DNA from: Mesorhizobium metallidurans STM 2683
GTDB taxonomy: Bacteria; Pseudomonadota; Alphaproteobacteria; Rhizobiales; Rhizobiaceae
NCBI RefSeq assembly: GCF_000350085.1
Contig: NZ_CAUM01000131.1
Coordinates: 1 to 35,375 of the forward strand
Length of the DNA: 35,375 bases
Direction: 5' to 3'
The translations under genes were made by a program, and so were the position numbers. This document shows, one piece after another, positions 24,169-33,096 of this stretch. Below the pieces are notes generated by a model. It saw nothing but the letters and a program-made list of their open reading frames with translations. It was not told the DNA's origin and made no database searches. Numbering within the stretch: the stretch's first letter is position 1; the number at the start of each line of letters is the position of its first letter.

Positions 24169-25296
24169 CTATCTGACGATAGTCAACCGTTCGGCAGCGC
24201 GGGTGATGGCGGTATAAAGCCAGCGCTGACGGGTTTCCTTGAACGCCCAGCTTTCGTCGAACAGCACGATCTCATTCCATTGCGAGCCCTGCGCCTTGTG
24301 CACGGTCAGCGCATAGCCATAGTCGAAATCGTCGAAGCGCTTTTTCTGCTGCCAGGGAATATCGGCGTCCGGATCCTCGAACGCCGCCTTGAGCAGCTTG
24401 ATCTTGGCGACGCCGCGATCCGGATCGTCCTCCTCCGGCGAGACCAGCAGGTTGATGCCGGGCTTCACCGTCTCGCGCGACGAGGTCATCACCTTCCACA
24501 GCGAGCCGTTGAGCAGCCCCTTGGCGGGGTCGTTGCGCAGGCAGACGAGTTTGTCGCCGGCCTGCGGATAATCGGCGTTGAAGCCTTTCAGTTCGCGCAG
24601 CCGCTGATTGTAGCGCCGGCGCGTGCGGTTGGTGCCGACCAGCACCTGGTCCGCCTTCAGCACCAGTTCCTGGGTAACGTCCCCCTTGCCGATCACCTGC
24701 GCCGTGCCATAGTCGCCGCGCATGAATTCGCGCCCCTCGCGCACGTCAAGCGCCAGCCGGATGATCGGGTTGTCGCGCGCCTGCCGATGAATCTCGGTGA
24801 GCAGCACGTCAGGCTCATGATCGGTGAAGAAGCCGCCGCCCGAGATCGGCGGCAACTGGCCGGGATCGCCGAGAACGAGGATCGGCGTGCCGAAACTCAT
24901 GAGGTCGCGGCCAAGCTGTTCGTCGACCATCGAGCATTCGTCGATGACGACGAGCTTGGCGCGCGAGATCGGGCTTTGCCGGTTGAGCGAAAAGGTCGGC
25001 GACATCGAGGTCTTGCCGGTCACCTCGTCGGCCACCGATTCCTCGCCCTTCGGCCGGTAGATCAGCGAATGGATGGTGCGGGCATTGACCGCGCCCTTGG
25101 AGCGCAGCACCTGCGCCGCCTTGCCGGTGAAGGCGGCGAACTGCACCTGGCCGTCGACATGCTCGGCGAAATAGCGCGCCAGCGTCGTCTTGCCGGTGCC
25201 GGCAAAGCCGAACAGCCGGAAGAGCTGCGGCCGGCCGGTCTTGAGCCAGCCGGCAACCGCCTTCAGCGCCTCATCCTGTTGGGGGGAGAATTCCAT
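24169..25296 (-). CDS. RecD/Dda-like superfamily 1 DNA helicase (AAA_30/UvrD_C_2)
   Basis: 375 residues, a compact SF1B-type helicase. Walker A is GFAGTGKTTLA (30-40), motif Ia FAAFTGKAAQVLRSKG, Walker B LVVIDECSMVDE (Asp119-Glu120), motif III VLGDPGQLPPI, and the motif with LTEIHRQARDNPI follows. The C-terminal half shows GTNRTRRRYNQRLRE, then YALTVHKAQGSQW and LYTAITRAAERL (motifs V and VI). The length and layout resemble phage T4 Dda and bacterial RecD2 cores without their N-terminal extension. The role is presumably 5'-3' unwinding in DNA repair or replication. It lies 82 bases downstream of the nitrile hydratase genes on the same strand. Confidence 0.92.
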   Translation of the reverse strand: MEFSPQQDEALKAVAGWLKTGRPQLFRLFGFAGTGKTTLARYFAEHVDGQVQFAAFTGKAAQVLRSKGAVNARTIHSLIYRPKGEESVADEVTGKTSMSPTFSLNRQSPISRAKLVVIDECSMVDEQLGRDLMSFGTPILVLGDPGQLPPISGGGFFTDHEPDVLLTEIHRQARDNPIIRLALDVREGREFMRGDYGTAQVIGKGDVTQELVLKADQVLVGTNRTRRRYNQRLRELKGFNADYPQAGDKLVCLRNDPAKGLLNGSLWKVMTSSRETVKPGINLLVSPEEDDPDRGVAKIKLLKAAFEDPDADIPWQQKKRFDDFDYGYALTVHKAQGSQWNEIVLFDESWAFKETRQRWLYTAITRAAERLTIVR

Positions 25297-25378
25297 CAGA
25301 GCGAGAGACCGGATTCGCGGGACAAAGACAAGATAGCTGCCGTCACCTCGACGCTATCGGTGAACAAGGCTAGCAGGC

Positions 25379-25771
25379 TCAAACCAGGGAACAAATGCCG
25401 GGGCCGCCACGACCTTCGGTCGGGCGGGGATCGTTCTCCAGCAGGATCGGCTTGCCGTGCGGGGTGGCGTGCGCGGCGCGTTCCCAGGCGGCGGCCAGCG
25501 CATCGACATCGCGCTTGCCGGCAACGCCCTTGGCCGACAGCAGCTTTTCCAGCGCCGCCAGCCAATGTTCGTAATAGTCGTGGCCATCGCTTGCCGCGCC
25601 GGGCTTCTTCACCTCGGTAGACAAGGCGTCAGCCCATTCGTTCCAGGAAAACAGGCCCCTGTCGTGCAATGCCACCGTTATGGCGAAGGCCTCTGCCTGC
25701 CATGGCTTGGCGAACACCGGCTCGTCGAAGCCAGCCGGCAATTCGGCTGTTGCCGCCTCAGGCCGGCTCAA
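25379..25771 (-). CDS. Nitrile hydratase accessory protein (P14K/NhlE-like)
   Basis: 130 residues resembling the N-terminal half of the beta subunit: FAKPWQAEAFAITVALHDRGLFSWNEWADALSTEV, then DYYEHWLAALEKLLSAKGV. Such small proteins deliver cobalt to the alpha subunit by subunit exchange in Co-type enzymes. The start is a TTG at 25771 that overlaps the end of nthB by 14 bases; no ATG exists near it. The gene order alpha, beta, accessory is the usual one for cobalt-type nitrile hydratases. The last codons (PRPTEGRGGPGICSLV) contain a Cys near the C-terminus. Confidence 0.87.
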   Translation of the reverse strand: MSRPEAATAELPAGFDEPVFAKPWQAEAFAITVALHDRGLFSWNEWADALSTEVKKPGAASDGHDYYEHWLAALEKLLSAKGVAGKRDVDALAAAWERAAHATPHGKPILLENDPRPTEGRGGPGICSLV

Positions 25772-26417
25772 GATAGCTCTCCCAGGCGTCGATCGAGACC
25801 GTCAGCGTCGGGTCGGCCCCCTCGCCCCAGATCTCGACGCCGTCGAAGACCACCGTATAGACCCATTGCGGGTTCTCGCCTTGCCCATGCGCATTGCTGT
25901 CGGGAAACACGAAGCCATCGCGGATGGCTTCCACGATCCCCCGTTTGCCGCGCGCATAGCGCGGCAGCCGCGTATGACCGGTCGGATGAAAGTTCTTCGT
26001 CCGCACGCGGTCGCCCGCCCTGAAGCGCGCCGGCGTCGAAACCGGCCGGTCGCAAGGGCCGCCATTGGCCAGCACCGCTGGCACGTTTTCCGCCTTCAGC
26101 ACGCGCTTGGGTGTCGCAGCCGGGTCAATCGCGCTGCCCGCGGCCAGATCGCGATCGCTGACGAAACCATGGCGCTTCAGCAAGGTTTCCAACGCCTTGA
26201 TCCAGATCTGATAGTAGCTTGAGGAATAGTAGTCGGCGGGATGCAGCGATTCGCGCGCATGCCGGCTCTCGTCGATGGTCCACGCCCCCATGGCGCCGGC
26301 GGTAAGCGTCACACCAAGCGCCCGCTTTTCCCAGGCGGCATGGAAGTACGGCTCATCCTTCTCGGGCGCGACCGGCCCGAACCCCATCTGCCCCCCGAGA
26401 TCGTGCGGTCCGTTCAT
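25758..26417 (-). CDS. nthB: Nitrile hydratase subunit beta
   Basis: 219 residues. The N-terminal block MNGPHDLGGQMGFGPV then EKDEPYFHAAWEKRALGVTLT is the family hallmark. Arg52 in DESRHARE matches the conserved beta Arg that contacts the oxidised cysteines of the alpha subunit. The C-terminal SH3-like domain runs FRAGDRVRTKNFHPTGHTRLPRYARGKRG to VYTVVFDGVEIWG. It forms the heterodimer or heterotetramer with the alpha subunit, hydrating nitriles to amides in the cytoplasm. The ATG overlaps the nthA stop by four bases. Confidence 0.96.
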   Translation of the reverse strand: MNGPHDLGGQMGFGPVAPEKDEPYFHAAWEKRALGVTLTAGAMGAWTIDESRHARESLHPADYYSSSYYQIWIKALETLLKRHGFVSDRDLAAGSAIDPAATPKRVLKAENVPAVLANGGPCDRPVSTPARFRAGDRVRTKNFHPTGHTRLPRYARGKRGIVEAIRDGFVFPDSNAHGQGENPQWVYTVVFDGVEIWGEGADPTLTVSIDAWESYLEPA

Positions 26418-27019
26418 GCCGGCTCTCGCGCCAATGCCGTACCGATCATCGCGTCGCGGCTCACCAGATCGGCCAGCCGCTCCTCGCTCCAGCCCTCGGT
26501 GCCATCAGGCCGCATCGGCACGACGAGGTAACGCAGTTCGGCGGTGGAATCCCACACCCGGATTTTTGTCGTCCTCGGCAGCGTCAGCCCGAATTCCTCG
26601 AGCACGCCGCGCGGATCGATTACCGCGCGCGAGCGATAGGGCGGCGCCTTGTACCAGACCGGCGGCAGGCCGAGCACCGACCAGGGGTAGCAGGAGCACA
26701 GCGTGCAGACGACGAGGTTGTGCGTCTCCTCGCTGTTGAACACCGCCTGCATGTGCTCGCCTTGCCGGCCGGTATAGCCCAGCGATTCGATCGCCGCCGT
26801 CGCGTCGCGTTTCAGCCATTCTGCATAGGCAGCATCGCTCCAGGCCTTCGCCACCACCCTGGCGCCGTTGCGCGGGCCGATTTTCGTCTCGTAGGTGTCG
26901 ACGATGACGTCGATGGCAGCCGGATCGATCAGGCCCTTCTCGGTGAGGATCGTTTCCAGCGCGCGCACCCGCGCGGCGAAAGGATCGAGCTCATTGTCGT
27001 GATCATGATCATGGGGCAT
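26414..27019 (-). CDS. nthA: Nitrile hydratase subunit alpha, cobalt type
   Basis: 201 residues. The metal site VCTLCSCYPW contains Cys105, Cys108, Ser109 and Cys110. Thr after the first Cys is the recognised mark of cobalt rather than iron enzymes (which have Ser). Upstream ARALETILTEKGL-like and GARVVAKAWSDAAYAEWL, and downstream LGLPPVWYKAPPYRSRAV, are conserved. The N-terminus is His/Asp-rich (HDHDHD), a possible metal-handling tail. The start ATG lies 48 bases after the RND pump stop, leaving little room for its own promoter, so it may be read from the pump operon. No amidase gene is visible nearby. Confidence 0.96.
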   Translation of the reverse strand: MPHDHDHDNELDPFAARVRALETILTEKGLIDPAAIDVIVDTYETKIGPRNGARVVAKAWSDAAYAEWLKRDATAAIESLGYTGRQGEHMQAVFNSEETHNLVVCTLCSCYPWSVLGLPPVWYKAPPYRSRAVIDPRGVLEEFGLTLPRTTKIRVWDSTAELRYLVVPMRPDGTEGWSEERLADLVSRDAMIGTALAREPA

Positions 27020-27067
27020 GGCCTCAAACTACGATTCCCCGCAGCCGGCCGCAAGCGCGACGCCAGC

Positions 27068-30000
27068 CTATTCCGCCGCCGCCTTTTGCGGCACGACCAT
27101 GTCCTCCTCGGGATCGAACAGCGAAGGCTGCTCCTCGCTTTCCACCGCATTCAGCGCCGGCCGGTTCTTCCTCAAGAAAAAGCCGAGCAGCCAGCCGGAG
27201 AAATTCTCGAAATAGACATAGATGACCGGCGTGACGAACAGGGTCAGCGCCTGCGAGGCAAGCAGGCCGCCGACGACAGCGACGCCAAGTGGCTGACGCA
27301 ACTCGGCGCTGGCGCCGGTGCCGAGCGCGATCGGGAAGGTGCCCATCAGCGCCGCGACCGTCGTCATCATGATCGGCCTGAAACGCATCAGGCACGCCTT
27401 GTGGATGGACTCCTTGGCGGACATGCCCTCGCGCCTGAGTTCCAGCGCAACGTCGACCATCATGATGCCGTTCTTCTTGACGATGCCGATCAGCATCAGG
27501 ATGCCGATCACCGCGATCACCGAAAGGTCCATGCCGGCGAAGCGCAGTGCAGCCACGGCGCCCAGCACGGCCGACGGCAGGCCGGTCAGGATGGTGAGCG
27601 GATGGATGAAGCTCTCATAGAGGATGCCGAGAACGATATAGATGGTGAGAATGGCGCCGCCGATCAGCAGGCCCTGATTGGCGAGCGAATCCTGGAAGGT
27701 CTTGGCCGTGCCGGCAAAGCTGGTCGAGATCGCCGTCGGCATGCCGATCTGCTCCTTCAGCGCGGCGATGCGGGCGGTACTGTCGCCAAGCGCCACGCCT
27801 TGCGGCAGATTGTAGGAAATCGTCACAGCCGGAAGCTGGCCGAGCTGGTTGACGGTCAAGGCGCCGGCGGTGCGATCGACACGGGCGAAGGCGCCGAGCG
27901 GCACCAGGCTGCCGCTGGCCGTCCTCACCTGAATGGCCAGCATCCGCTCGGGCGACCATTCGATGTTGGGATCAAGCTCGGTGATGACTTCATAGCTGTC
28001 GGCCGAACCGAAGATCGTCGAAACCTGGTCGGTGCCGAACCCGCCATAAAGCGCTGAACGAAGCGTGTCGGTATCGATTCCAAGCTGGGCGGCCTTATCG
28101 CGGTCGACCACCAGCGTCGCCTGCAGCGCATTGTTCTGCAGGTCGCTGGTGACGTCGGTGAAGGTCGCATGGTCGGCCGCCATCGCGTCATTCATCTTCT
28201 GCGCCCAGATATCGGTCTGGCCGGTATCGAGGCCCTGAACCACAAGCTGGTAGGCGCTGGCCGACGACCGCGAGCCCAGCCTCAGGTTCTGCACCGGCTG
28301 CATGTAGGTCTCGATACCCGCCACGCCGGCCAGCTGTCGCCTTAGATCCGAAAGCACCTTATCGATATCGGGACGCTGGTCCTTCCCCTTGAGCTGGACG
28401 AAGAGCTGCCCCTGATTGAGCGCATTGTTGCCGCTGCCCGCCGACCATGCCACATGGTCGACATAGGGCGAATGCGAGAAGACGCTGGCCACCTGCCCTT
28501 GTAGCTTCGCCATGGCGTCGAACGAGATGTCCTGGCGCGCGATGGTCGTCACCGATATCTGGCCGATATCCTCCTGCGGGAAGAAACCCTTCGGCGAGAC
28601 CTGGATCAGCCACACCGACGCTGCCGCGGTTCCGATGAAGACCAGGAACACCAGGAAGGCGTGCCGCAGGCAGAAGCTCAAAACCGCATCGTAGCCGCGC
28701 GTCACAATGTCATGCCGGCGGCCGTCGCCGTGCGCCTCGCGGTCGGCCTTCGTCACCGACAGCAACCGCGAGCACAGCATCGGCGTCAGCGTCAGCGAGA
28801 CGAACATCGATGCCAGGATGGCGACCGTCACCACGACGGCGAATTCGTTGAAAAGGCGGCCGATGACACCGCCCATGAGCAGCACGGGGATGAACACCGC
28901 AACCAGCGAAATCGAAATCGAAATGATGGTGAAGCCGATCTCGCGCGCGCCTTTCAGCGACGCATCGAAGGCCGACAGCCCATCCTCCTCCATGTGCCGG
29001 AAGATGTTTTCCAGCATCACGATGGCGTCGTCGACGACGAGGCCGACGGCAAGCGTCAGCCCCATCAGCGAGATGTTGTCGATGGAAAATCCGAACAGGA
29101 ACATCGCGCCGAGCGTGGCGATCAGCGAGATCGGCACCGCCACCGCCGGGATGATGGTCGCCGTCACCCGGCGCAGGAAGACGAAGATCACCATCACCAC
29201 CAGGGCGACGGTCAACAGCAGCGTGAACTGCACGTCGTCGACGGCCTGACGGATCGAGGTCGAACGGTCGTTGAGCAGCTTGATGCTGGCGGCGGCCGGC
29301 ATCTGGTCCTGGAAGGACGGCAGCATCGCCTTGACCTTGTCGACGACGTCGACCGTGTTGGCGTCGGGCTGGCGCTGCACGGCCATGATGATCGCGCGGG
29401 TACCATCGTACCAACTCGCGGTGGTGGTCGTCTGCACCGAATCGACCACGCGGGTCACCTCGCCCAGCCGCACCGGGTGGCCGTTCTTGGTGGCGATGAT
29501 GAGGTTGGAGAAGCCGGCGGCGTTGTCGAGCTGGGTGTTGGCGGTGATGGTGAGTTGCTGCTTGTCGTTCTGCAGCACGCCCAGTGGCGTGTTGCTGTTG
29601 GCCGACGCGATCGCCGCCTGCAGCTGATCGATCGAGATGCCGCGCGCGGCAAGCGCGGTCGGATCGATCTGGATACGCACCGCATATTTCTGCTGGCCGA
29701 AGATCGAGACCTGCGCCACGCCGTCGATCGTCGACAGCGACGGCGAGATGACGTTTTCGGCGAAGGCATCGAGGTCGGTCAGCGGAACCGTATCGCTGAC
29801 CAGCGACATCAAGAGGATCGGCGCATCGGCGGGATTGACCTTGCGGTAGCTCGGCGGCGCGGTCATCTCCGGCGGCAAGGACTTCTGCGTGCGCGCGATC
29901 GCCGCCTGCACGTCGGCCGCGGCTGCATCTATGTCGCGATTGAGCACGAACTGGATGGCGATCGAGGTCTGGCCGAGCGAGTTGGTGGTCGAGATCGAAT

Positions 30001-30229
30001 CGATGCCGGCGATGGTGGCGAACTGCTTGATCAGCGGCGTCGCTACCGAGGTCGCCATGGTTTCCGGCGAGGCGCCGGGCAACTGGGCCGAGACGTTGAC
30101 CACTGGAAATTCGGCGCTGGGCAATGCGGCCACCGGCAGGAACTTGTAGGCAAACAGCCCGCCCAGCACGAGGGCAAACGACATCAGCAGGGTGGCGACG
30201 GGCCTGCGGATGCAGAATTCGGAGATCAT
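27068..30229 (-). CDS. RND multidrug efflux pump, HAE1/AcrB-MdtBC type
   Basis: 1053 residues of a full proton-driven RND permease. The N-terminal ISEFCIRRPVATLLMSFALVLGG is the first membrane helix, then two large periplasmic loops alternate with helical bundles. The proton relay in helix 4, GLVVDDAIVMLENIFR, keeps the paired Asp residues, and the later GIVKKNGIMMVDVALE and MRFRPIMMTTVAALMGTFPIALGTGA blocks are typical. The C-terminus ends in an acidic cytoplasmic tail. It overlaps the adaptor gene by four bases (ATGA). Similarity is closest to the MdtB/MdtC-like branch by motif feel, so the substrate range cannot be fixed. An outer-membrane channel gene is absent. Confidence 0.95.
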   Translation of the reverse strand: MISEFCIRRPVATLLMSFALVLGGLFAYKFLPVAALPSAEFPVVNVSAQLPGASPETMATSVATPLIKQFATIAGIDSISTTNSLGQTSIAIQFVLNRDIDAAAADVQAAIARTQKSLPPEMTAPPSYRKVNPADAPILLMSLVSDTVPLTDLDAFAENVISPSLSTIDGVAQVSIFGQQKYAVRIQIDPTALAARGISIDQLQAAIASANSNTPLGVLQNDKQQLTITANTQLDNAAGFSNLIIATKNGHPVRLGEVTRVVDSVQTTTTASWYDGTRAIIMAVQRQPDANTVDVVDKVKAMLPSFQDQMPAAASIKLLNDRSTSIRQAVDDVQFTLLLTVALVVMVIFVFLRRVTATIIPAVAVPISLIATLGAMFLFGFSIDNISLMGLTLAVGLVVDDAIVMLENIFRHMEEDGLSAFDASLKGAREIGFTIISISISLVAVFIPVLLMGGVIGRLFNEFAVVVTVAILASMFVSLTLTPMLCSRLLSVTKADREAHGDGRRHDIVTRGYDAVLSFCLRHAFLVFLVFIGTAAASVWLIQVSPKGFFPQEDIGQISVTTIARQDISFDAMAKLQGQVASVFSHSPYVDHVAWSAGSGNNALNQGQLFVQLKGKDQRPDIDKVLSDLRRQLAGVAGIETYMQPVQNLRLGSRSSASAYQLVVQGLDTGQTDIWAQKMNDAMAADHATFTDVTSDLQNNALQATLVVDRDKAAQLGIDTDTLRSALYGGFGTDQVSTIFGSADSYEVITELDPNIEWSPERMLAIQVRTASGSLVPLGAFARVDRTAGALTVNQLGQLPAVTISYNLPQGVALGDSTARIAALKEQIGMPTAISTSFAGTAKTFQDSLANQGLLIGGAILTIYIVLGILYESFIHPLTILTGLPSAVLGAVAALRFAGMDLSVIAVIGILMLIGIVKKNGIMMVDVALELRREGMSAKESIHKACLMRFRPIMMTTVAALMGTFPIALGTGASAELRQPLGVAVVGGLLASQALTLFVTPVIYVYFENFSGWLLGFFLRKNRPALNAVESEEQPSLFDPEEDMVVPQKAAAE

Positions 30230-31497
30230 TGGCTCGCCCCGCTGGCCTTGCCGGCTTCGGCTACCTTTGGAGCGGCCCGATCGCCGCCCGCCGCCTTGCC
30301 TTCATGGACGGCGGCGCCATCCTTCAGCCTGGTCTGGCCCTCGACGACCACCTTCTCGCCGCTCTTCAAGCCTTCGCTGATGGCGCTGTTTTCGCCTTCG
30401 GTCAGCGCCACCTGCACCGGCCGCATCTCGACGGTGTTGTCCCGCTTGACCACGTAGACGAACGGCCCCTTCTGGCTCGGCTGCACCGCAACGGTCGGAA
30501 CAGACATCATCTGCGGCATGATGCCGGCATCGAGCACGACATTGACGTACTGGCCCGGCCACAGCGACAGGTCGGCGTTCGGCACGCTGGCGCGCGTGGC
30601 GATGGTGCCGGAGGCGATGTCGACGCTGGAATCGACGAAATCGAGCGTTCCCTTGCCGATCGGCGTCGGGTCGCCGTCCTTGGTCAGCGTCACCGCACCT
30701 TGGCTCGGCGAGGCCAACGCCTTGTGCAGCAGCGCGAGATTGCTTTCCGGCAGATTGAAGTTCACCTGCAGCGGGTCCATCTGGGTGATCGTCACCAGCG
30801 GCGTCGTCGACGAACTGTTGCCGTTGCTGGTGGCGACGAGATCGCCGAGCGATACATTGATCGCCCCCAGCCGGCCGGTGATCGGCGCCGAGATGGTCGC
30901 ATAGCTCAACTGCACGGTATCGGAATCGATCGTCGCCTTGTCGGCATCGATGGTTGCGGCGGCGGCCTTCTGTGCCGCCAGTGCCTGATCATAGGTCTGC
31001 TGCGTGCCAGCCTGCTTGGCGACAAGATCCTTGGCGCGCTGGAGATCCGCCGTGGCGCTGACGAGCATCGCCTGGTCCTTGGCCAGCGTCGCCTGATCCT
31101 TGGCCAGTTGCGCCTTCAGCGCGCGATCGTCGAGCGAGATCAAAAGATCGCCGGCCTTCACCATCTGCCCGTCCTTGACCGCGATCGAGACGATCTGGCT
31201 GGAGATCCGGGCATTGATACTGACCACGGCCGGCGACGAGACGAAGCCGATGGCATAGCGGCGGATCGGGAAATCGGCCGTCGAAGCGGTGGCCGCGACG
31301 ATCGAGGCTGAACGCGCGCCATTGCCCGCGCCTGCCTCGTCGGCGGCTGACTTGCCTGCGCTGGGTTTTTCCGCGGCTGCCATCGGCTTTGCCGACAGCA
31401 GCTGCTGAACCTTGCTCATCGCGGTCGGTGAAAGATAGAGGCCGGCCCCGGCGAGGCATGCCGCCGCCACCACTGCAAGCACGATCTTTCCGCGCAT
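30226..31497 (-). CDS. RND efflux periplasmic adaptor protein (HlyD/MFP family)
   Basis: 423 residues. An N-terminal membrane anchor (about 4-22, IVLAVVAAACLAGAGLYL) has no lipobox. A variable Ala/Lys linker to about residue 70 is followed by the lipoyl half VSINARISSQIVSIAVKDGQMVKAGDLLISLD. A coiled coil rich in Ala/Asp/Gln (about 135-195) leads into the second lipoyl half, YATISAPITGRLGAINVSLGDLV. The barrel domain and a C-terminal SEGLKSGEKVVVEGQTRLKDG complete it. It pairs with the downstream pump. I prefer the ATG at 31497 (AGAGGG nine bases upstream) over the ATG six codons earlier at 31515. Confidence 0.93.
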   Translation of the reverse strand: MRGKIVLAVVAAACLAGAGLYLSPTAMSKVQQLLSAKPMAAAEKPSAGKSAADEAGAGNGARSASIVAATASTADFPIRRYAIGFVSSPAVVSINARISSQIVSIAVKDGQMVKAGDLLISLDDRALKAQLAKDQATLAKDQAMLVSATADLQRAKDLVAKQAGTQQTYDQALAAQKAAAATIDADKATIDSDTVQLSYATISAPITGRLGAINVSLGDLVATSNGNSSSTTPLVTITQMDPLQVNFNLPESNLALLHKALASPSQGAVTLTKDGDPTPIGKGTLDFVDSSVDIASGTIATRASVPNADLSLWPGQYVNVVLDAGIMPQMMSVPTVAVQPSQKGPFVYVVKRDNTVEMRPVQVALTEGENSAISEGLKSGEKVVVEGQTRLKDGAAVHEGKAAGGDRAAPKVAEAGKASGASQ

Positions 31498-31630
31498 CGA
31501 CAATTGCCCTCTCATCCGACACGCCGAACCCGGTGGTCTTAGGCTAGCTCACGGCGCCTCGCCGCGAATTCGCCGAATAGATAGGACACGCCTTTGGCGG
31601 AAAAGGGCCAAAACGCGGCATTACGAAGAT

Positions 31631-31651
31631 TTAATGTGCAGTGCACAATAA
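31631..31651. promoter_or_regulatory. 21-bp palindrome upstream of the RND operon
   Basis: TTAATGTGCA, a central G, then TGCACAATAA form an inverted repeat matching at 9 of 10 positions, with a perfect TGTGCA/TGCACA core. It lies about 135 bases before the adaptor start in the only non-coding gap available for this operon's promoter. It looks like an operator; no regulator gene is adjacent. Confidence 0.5.
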
Positions 31652-31736
31652 GGCGGCACTAAAGCGCAACGGGTTCAAGCGGCCTCGCGCGACGCGCCTT
31701 GGGCCCTCGTTTTATGCCTGCTTTGGGCGGCAAACA

Positions 31737-32333
31737 TCACCTCAGCATCGGCCACAGCGTCGCCGCCAAAAGCACGCCCATGGCGATGTTGAACCATTTC
31801 AACCGCACCGGATCCGACAGGAAACCGCGCAGCGCCGTGCCGAAACCCGCCCATACCGAAACGCTCGGCAGATTGACGATGGCGAACGCCGTCGAGATCA
31901 GCACCACCGACAAAAACGGACGGTCCGCGTCGCTGTAGACGGCCATCGCGGTGATCGCCATCACCCATGCCTTGGGATTGACCCACTGAAATGCCGCCGC
32001 ATCGATGAAGCGCATCGGCACTGCCTTCGCCTCGCCCTTGCCACTGAGCGAACGCGACATGGCGATCTTCCAGGCGAGATAGAGCAGGTAGGCGCCGCCG
32101 GCGATCTTCAGCCCGGTGTGCAGCACCGGAAACGCCGTCAGCACCGCGCCAAGCCCGAACCCGACGGCCAAAAGCAGCACGAGGAAGCCGATGCCGATGC
32201 CCAGCATGTGCGGGACGGTCCTGACGAAGCCGAAATTCACGCCCGACGCGAGCAGCATGAAATTGTTCGGCCCAGGCGTGATCGAGGTCACGAAGGCGTA
32301 AACCAGCAGGGCAAGGAAGGCATCGAGGGACAT
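31737..32333 (-). CDS. LysE/RhtB family amino-acid exporter
   Basis: 198 residues, predicted six-helix inner-membrane exporter. The N-terminal FLALLVYAFVTSITPGPNNFMLLASGVNFGFVRTVPHMLGI is the LysE family signature (SITPGPNN). GGAYLLYLAWKIAMS and the FQWVNPKAWVMAITAMAVYS block are also conserved. Members export amino acids such as threonine, homoserine or lysine; the substrate here is open. It lies 106 bases downstream of ilvN on the same strand, so read-through from ilvBN is possible and would make branched-chain amino-acid overflow a reasonable guess. Confidence 0.93.
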   Translation of the reverse strand: MSLDAFLALLVYAFVTSITPGPNNFMLLASGVNFGFVRTVPHMLGIGIGFLVLLLAVGFGLGAVLTAFPVLHTGLKIAGGAYLLYLAWKIAMSRSLSGKGEAKAVPMRFIDAAAFQWVNPKAWVMAITAMAVYSDADRPFLSVVLISTAFAIVNLPSVSVWAGFGTALRGFLSDPVRLKWFNIAMGVLLAATLWPMLR

Positions 32334-32439
32334 GGTTTCCTCCCAAGTCAGGTCAGTATTATTGTCCTTTTACGCCAGGCGCACAAAGACCACCTCGGAG
32401 CAACAGCGGGGGCCAGACGATCATGACTTGCGAGGTGAC

Positions 32440-33012
32440 CTACATCCCCTGCGGGCCGCGGTTCATCGCCGCCACGCCGGTGCGGCAGATTTCGACCAGG
32501 CCGAGCGGCTTCATGATGGCGATGAACTGGTCGAGCTTGGAGCCCTTGCCGGTGATCTCGAAGATGAAATGCTCGGTGTTGGCGTCGATGACGCTGGCGC
32601 GGAAGGCATCGGCGAGCCGCAGCGCCTCGACACGGGCTTCGCCGGTGCCGGCCACTTTCACCAGCGCCAGTTCCCGCTCCATCGGCCGTTCCTGGCCGAG
32701 CTCCTGCGAGCGCACGGTGAGGTCGACGACGCGGTGCACCGGCACGATGCGCTCGAGCTGGTGCTTGATCTGCTCCAGCACATGCGGGGTGCCGCGCGTC
32801 ACGATGGTGATGCGCGACAGATGCTTTTCGTGCTCGGTCTCGGAGACCGTCAGGCTTTCGATGTTGTAGCCGCGGCCGGAAAACAGGCCGATGACCCGGG
32901 CAAGCACGCCCGGCTCGTTGTCGACCAGCACGGACAGCGTGTGATTCTCAGGCTTTTCCGTTTCCTTGGCGATGAAATAGGCGGAGCCGGTGGGTTGAAG
33001 CTGTGCGTTCAT
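32440..33012 (-). CDS. ilvN: Acetolactate synthase small (regulatory) subunit, IlvN/IlvH
   Basis: 190 residues. The N-terminal ACT domain begins HTLSVLVDNEPGVLARVIGLFSGRGYNIESLTV (about 24-56), the valine-binding site for feedback inhibition. The second half with ELALVKVAGTGEARVEALRLADAFRASVID and the C-terminal HFIFEITG, LDQFIAIMKPLGLVEICRTG matches the ilvH/ilvN family. It partners with the large subunit encoded 84 bases upstream on the same strand. The N-terminal about 20 residues (NAQLQPTGSAYFIAKETEK) form the usual alphaproteobacterial extension. Confidence 0.97.
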   Translation of the reverse strand: MNAQLQPTGSAYFIAKETEKPENHTLSVLVDNEPGVLARVIGLFSGRGYNIESLTVSETEHEKHLSRITIVTRGTPHVLEQIKHQLERIVPVHRVVDLTVRSQELGQERPMERELALVKVAGTGEARVEALRLADAFRASVIDANTEHFIFEITGKGSKLDQFIAIMKPLGLVEICRTGVAAMNRGPQGM

Positions 33013-33096
33013 GACATGAATCTCGATTTCAAACTTTGGCGCTAATTCTCTGTTTCCGCATGGCTTTTTTCAACAAGCCCTGCCTCGGCCGGGGCG

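Noticed and set aside
28661..30457. A 598-codon open frame antisense to the RND pump
   Set aside because: Extreme Arg/His/Asp/Gln composition without hydrophobic core, typical of a shadow of a membrane protein gene.
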